This document shows, piece by piece, positions 55,301 to 61,300 of a stretch of 64,000 bases of DNA. The number at the start of each line of letters is the position of its first letter. Position 1 is the first letter of the stretch. Source of the stretch: Symbiodinium natans (lineage: Eukaryota > Sar > Dinophyceae > Suessiales > Symbiodiniaceae); contig CAJNDS010002093.1 of NCBI GenBank assembly GCA_905221605.1, positions 490,295-554,294 of the forward strand. Reading direction: 5' to 3'. The notes under the pieces were generated by a model. It saw only the letters and a list, made by a program, of their open reading frames with translations. It did no database searches and was not told where the DNA came from. Made by a program: the position numbers and the translations under genes.

Positions 55301-58300
55301 CGTGTCTGTGGTTTTCCTTTTGGTAAGCAGTGTGACACTCAACATGTTTCTTTTGTGGAAGCTGAAAGTTTCCAAGAACAACGAAGCCACGAATGTGTAC
55401 CTGACAAAGTACATGTCAGTGTACCACACAAATGCTACATGTGAGCACTTACGCCAAGGGTTCAAGACTCTGCGTAAATGTAAAGTGTGTGCTCACAAGA
55501 AAGTCGCAGCAGCCTAGACAAGGCAAAGCTGCAGGGGGGGTGCGCAGATAGTACAGTGTTTGTGCAGCCTTTCCCTTGAGTAGTGTTTGAGCCCAATACG
55601 TGTTAACACTGCAGCCCTGTGTTGGCTCAAAAGTCCGAGCTTTTGTGAGTTTAGCACTCCGCGCAGTTTTGGGGTTGAGGGTTTACGAACGGGCTTTGGG
55701 TTTTGGAAGGTTCGGTCTTTGGGGGAGGCAAGGTTTCTGGGTCTAGGGTCCGGAGGCTTTCGGTTGTAGGGCTTACATCTACCCACGAACTTTCCCTAAA
55801 CCCTAAACCCTAAACCCTAAACCCTAAACCCTAAACCCTCTGAGCACATACAGACTCACATAAGCCCCAGCCTTAACAAGTCCGGGCTGGTCTGGCGTGG
55901 GTTTCATGTTCATACCTCTTCTTTGTTCCGCCATCGTTTCTGTCTTTAGGGTGCCTGGGCTGAGGGCGACTTACGCCCTAAACCCTAAACCCTAAACCCT
56001 AAACCCTAAACCCTAAACCCTAAACCCTAAACCCTAAACCCTAAACCCTAAACCCTAAACCCTAAACCCTAAACCCTAAACCCTAAACCCTAAACCCTCA
56101 ACCCCAAACCCTAAACCCTAAACCTAAACTTGTGGCACCACCCTACTTGCGTGTCCAAAGAGATCCAGAGGTGGAGACCCTGAAGAAGCAGCTGCCGCAG
56201 TTGCAGCAGGCTCCCGTTGTGCTGAGGTTTGCCCAAAGCCCGTGGAGTATAAAGGGTGTATGTAGGTTTCTATGTTTCTGTTTTAAAATTGTAGTCTACT
56301 AAAGGATGTTGCTATTGGAACTTTGTAACGGTTCAGAAAGGTTTTTTAATGGTCTATCTGGGCTTCTAGGTGTTGACAGAGGCTTGTGAAGGTTCAGGGT
56401 TTGCTCAGTAACGTTACCCTTGTCTTGCCTTCTTTCAAGCGCCATCTTTGTCAATTTGTCGCAAGCCCGAATCGCAGGCCTGAAGCCCCAACCCCTACAG
56501 CAAAACCCTGTACCGTAATGAGTAGAATATGCCACGGTCGTCCATGCTGCCATATGCTTCAACATTCCATAGCATCCTATAGTGTTCTCTAGGATTCTAC
56601 AGTCTACATTCTAGTATTCCTCAAATTTCCAGACTGCATGCCGCAGTATTCCAGAATCCTCTGCGACGAAGCCCAACCTAAACCCTTAAACCCTCAACCC
56701 TGAACCCTAAACCCTAAACCCTAAACCCTAAACCCTAAACCGTACCTTGAACCCGGTTTTTGGACCGGAGCGACCGTGGCCTCTGGCAGGACCTGGATCG
56801 GGCGAAGGCTGCTCAAGGTGCGGAGAGAGAGCGATGTTTAGGGTTTAGGGTTTAGGGTTTAGGGTCTTAGGGTTTAGGGTTCAGGGTTTAGGGTTTAGTG
56901 TTCAGGGTTTAGGCCTGGTGGGTTGATCGAAATTCTTGCCCTCTGTTCGTTTCTTAAAGTAAAATGAGAAGCAGATTCTACTGGAAGTCCGAAACAACGA
57001 AAACCCTAAACGTCTCGAATCCTTAAACTCCGAACCTTAATCCGCAACAAAAGCCTTAACTCCTAAACCCTGAATCGTAAACCCTAGGAACCCTCAGCCC
57101 TAGGAAGGCTATGCCCTAGGAACCCTAAGCCCTAGGAACCCTAAACGCCAGGAACCCTAAACCCTAAACCCTAAACCCCAAACCCTAAACCCTAAACCCT
57201 AAACCCTAAATCCTAAACCCTAAATCCTAAACCCTAAACCCTAAACCCTAAACCCTAAACCCTAAACCCTAAACCCTAAACCGCAAGTTCCCTGCGCCAG
57301 GTGCCGCGTTGCCCGCGGCCGTAGCCGCCCAGCTGGCGAGTCTGGAGGCGCAGCTGAGGCTGCTGAAGGCCTGGGATTTGGGGGTTAGGGTTTAGGGTTT
57401 AGGGCTTTAGGGTTTAGGGTTTAGGGTTTAGGGGTTTAGGGGTTTAGGGTTTACTTAGGGTTTAGGGGTTTAGGGGTTTAGGTTGGGATGTTCCCCCTTA
57501 TACTAACAGTCCTTAATTGGGATTATAAGGGGGGGGTACTATAGTCGCTATGAAGGACCATTAGCATAAGGGGGAACATCCCAGGTTTAGGGTTTAGGGT
57601 TTAGGGCTTGGGGTTTCAGGGTGATTTGTTGAGTATTAGTTGGTAGTGGTTCACTATGAACAATCTTTTTTCAGCCATGTAACTACCAACTAGCTACTAG
57701 GTATTGGTTGGAAAGTATGACTATCTTCACTATCATTCTTCTTCTTGTTGTGATGATGCTCGTGACGTCTAAAACTCTTACCTGGATGATGATTTCGCAT
57801 GTGGAGATTTACTAGAATAAGGAACCCCCAAGTCTAGACCCCAAATAGTAGGATTCCCTCTAGAGTAAGGACCCCAATAAGGTACCCCTAATTTCGTAAA
57901 CCTCTGTGTGATTGTGAGAACTCCCCTCTGTGAACCTCGCGCACCCACATGCCTGTCAGGAGGAGGTGGCGGAGCTGAAATCAGGCCTCTTTGGGTTTAG
58001 GGTTTAGGGTTTAGGGTTTAGGGTTTAGGGTTTAAGGTTTAGGGTTTAGGTCTTCGTTAAGGGAAACCAAGAAACCCACGGTTTTGAAGGGTTTCGGGTT
58101 TAGGGTTTGTTCGCCTGGGTGGGGGGAAGGGGATCACAAGGGTCACAGCAGCGTCGGGCATCGAGGGAAGGGATCTTCGTGTCGTTGTGTTTGCCATGCC
58201 GCTGCAGAACATGAAGGGAAAACAGATGTTGCAGTTGCGTGATAGACAATGCCACGCGAGGTGCAAATGCTGAGCTAGTCTTGTGCGAGCCCCCGCTACA

Positions 58301-61300
58301 GACGCCCGAAATTCTACACAGCGCGTAGGTCCTAGGGTGCAGAGTTTAGGCCCCCAAGGCGTCCCCTTGAATCAAAGCACCTTATCGTAATCTGGCTTTG
58401 GAGATCACGAACCAAAAGCCTGAAATCCGACCCCATGCCTGAAACTCGAACACCCCACTCTCAACCTGGAATCTCTGCAACCTCAGCCCTAGCACCCTCA
58501 CCCTGCAAGCCTCAAAGCCCTTGGGCTCTCAACCCGTAAACCCTAAACCCCAAACCCCAAACCCTAAACCCTAAACCCTAAACCCTAAACCCTAAACCCT
58601 AAACCCTAAACCCTAAACCCTAAACCCTAAACCCTAAACCCTAAACCGTAACCCAAAACCTTAAACCCTAAACCCTAAACCCTAAACCCTAATCCTAAAC
58701 CCTAAACCCTAAAACCCTAAACCCCAAACCCTAAACCCTACTCCTACGCGCCCGGCGAGGCCAAGCGGAGCTGCGCCTAGAGAATGCAGCGCTCCGGGCG
58801 CTGTTGAAGTCAGGCCTCTTGGCCCTGTATAGGGTTTGGGGTTTGGGGTTTGGGGTTTAGGGTTTAGGGTTTAGGGTTTAGGGTTTAGGGGTTGGGGTTT
58901 AGGGTTTGGAGGTTCAGAATTTTTCGGGTTGGTGGAGTTTGGGATGTAGGGTTTTGGGTGCAGGGGTCAGGGTTTTGGGGCTCGGGGTTTTCGACTTGGG
59001 AGTTTAGGGCTTGGGGTTCCAAGATCAGGGTTCAGGCTAGGAGCCGTCACCCAACGGAGCCTTCCCAAGCAAAACCTTAATGCCACCCCTCAAGTTCCTC
59101 GAGCCCAAAGCCCTAAACCCTTAGCCCTAAACCCTCAGCCCGAAACCCTAAACCCTAAACCCTACACCACTAAACCCCAAACCCTAAACCCTAAACTCTC
59201 AACCCTAAACCCTCAACCTTCGACCTTAAACTGCCAGTGCCTGTTAGGCGCCGACGCCGGCGACGGAGCAGCAAGCGCGTTGTCGGCGCCCGTGCCCGCT
59301 CCCCCGCCTCCCCCGCCACCTCCGCCGCCACCTCCGCCCCCGCCTCCCCCTGCAGAGCAGGCCAGTCGGTTTGGGGGTTTAGGGTTCGGGTTTAAGGTTT
59401 AGGGTTTGGGGTCTAGGGTTTAGGGCGCTTGAGTGAATATTTGGGATGTTGGGGTTTAAGAATTTGTGGGTTGCAAGCTCCATCAGGGGTACAGGCTTGA
59501 AGGGTATGGCTGTGGCTCAATGTTCCGCTGACGATCCAGAACCCTGCTTTTGGGAGTTTGGGGGATCGGGGTTAGGGGGCATTTGTGGGGGTATTTTTGC
59601 TTCGGACGCTTGAAGAATCTCTGAAACCCTCAACTTGTAAGCCCTAAATCCCAAACCCCAAAGCCCCAAAACCCCGAAACCCCAAAAAAGCAAAATCCCA
59701 AAATCCCAAAACCCCAAACCAAACCTCAAACCCAGAAGGTTGAAAGAGCGGACCGTTTCAGGTGATCCCTAAGCCCTAAACCCTAAGCCCCTAAGCCCCT
59801 AAACCCTAAGCCCTAAACCCCTCAACCCCTAGACCCCTAAAGCCCTAAAGCCCTAAAGCCCTAAAGCCCTAAAGCCCTAAAGCCCTAAAGCCCTAAAGCC
59901 CTAAAGCCCTAAAGCCCTAAAGCCCTAAACCCCTAAACCCCTAAACCCCTAAACCCCTAAGCCCGAAACCCGAAACCCCACTAAACCCTCAACCCGAAAC
60001 CCCAAACCCTAAACCCTAAACCCGAAACCCGAAACCCTAAACCCTAATCCCTGAACCCTAAACCCTAAACCCTAAACCAACCCTAAACCCTAAACCCTAA
60101 AATCCCGAAAGCCCCGAAACCTTCAGGAGATGGCCGAGAAGATCAACGCTGCGAAGGCGAGACTCGAGGCACTCGAGCGGAAGCTGTCCCTCCTCCCGGA
60201 AACTTCGGCAAAACAGTGGACTTGTTAGGGTTTAGGGTTTAGGGTTTAGGGTTAGGGTTTAGGGCTACTTGGAGGTTCATGGTGCTTATTAACCAATTGG
60301 AATGTGCTTGTAACCCACTTATAAGCTCCTTAAGTGCCCTAATATGGTTATACGTACAGTTATAAGTACAGTTCTAGTTGGTTAAGAAGTACCACGAACC
60401 TCCAAGTTGGTGAGAGCTCAGAATTTCGGACAAATGGGGTTTATGAGGGCATACAAGGGTTTAGGGCTTCTTCGGTTTACTAGGGCTTATTCGGGTTCAT
60501 AAGGGTTTATTAGGGAATGTTATGGTTTAGGGCTTAGGGTTTAGCGTTTAGAGTTTAAGGCTCAGGGTTTCGGGGTTAGGGTTTAGGGTTTAGAGATTGA
60601 TTGGCGTTCAAGGTTAAGTTCGAGGCTGGTGGGCTAGGGCTTGGTCGCTGATCCAACAGCAGGTTTAGGGTTTAGGGTTTAGGGTTTAGGGTTAGCCCAC
60701 AGGTCTTGCAGAATATGAACTGGATGCAGTCAGTGTCGGATTTTCTAGTGTCTAGAAATTCTAGAAGTCTGGGGAAGTTCCACCAACGACAGGGCACACC
60801 CCCGGCCCGTTGACCGAACGAGGAGGAAGAACAGGCCTCTTTTTGCAGGGACTTGGGTTACCATCACAGGGTTATGTGTTCAAGAATGCCGTGGTCCTAT
60901 TGCAGTATCTCTAAGTATGTAAGTATGTCGTATGTTCCTCAACAGGAGACCCCCCCCCAAAAAAAAAAAGAAAGGGGCACTTGAACAGCCCTAAAACCCG
61001 AAACCCTAAACCCTAAACCCTAAACCCTAACAGAAAGGACTGTTGTGAGGCGGAGTTGTTGGGTAGTCCCCTCTCAACCCTAAACCCTAGACCCTAAACG
61101 AAGCCCCCCAGGACCCCTCTCAGAAGCCCGCGGAGCCTCCGCAGCCGCCGGAGCCTCCGCAGTCGCCGGAGCCTGCCGCGAAGCCCTCGGAGTCTCCCGA
61201 GCCCTCTGGGGCGGTGGTCTCAGAGTATGCGCCCTTTTGGTGGCAGGAAGCTTCTTAGGTTTGGGGTTTAGGGTTTCGGGTTTAGGGTTTAGGGTTGCAG

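Larger units (their letters stand above)
48319..55670 (+). mobile_element. Ty1/copia LTR retrotransposon, apparently intact, with GTTTT target duplication
   Basis: The element proper is 48,324-55,665 (7,342 bases). It has 125-bp LTRs with TG...CA ends, a tRNA-iMet-like primer site, ORF1, one long Gag-Pol frame, a small third ORF, and a polypurine tract. GTTTT flanks it on both sides (48,319-48,323 and 55,666-55,670). Domain order (Gag, CCHC, protease, integrase, RT, RNase H) is copia order. The LTRs differ at one site, so insertion is recent. It lies in sense orientation inside a GII-beta intron. All catalytic motifs are present and the main frame is unbroken, so it may be autonomous. Confidence 0.97.

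Noticed and set aside
55600-55640. Spliced-leader relict: TTGGCTCAA in the 3' LTR matches the 3' part of the dinoflagellate spliced leader
   Set aside because: Only nine bases match, they lie inside an LTR, the 5' LTR differs at the site (GGCTTAA), and the CCGTAGCC part is missing.
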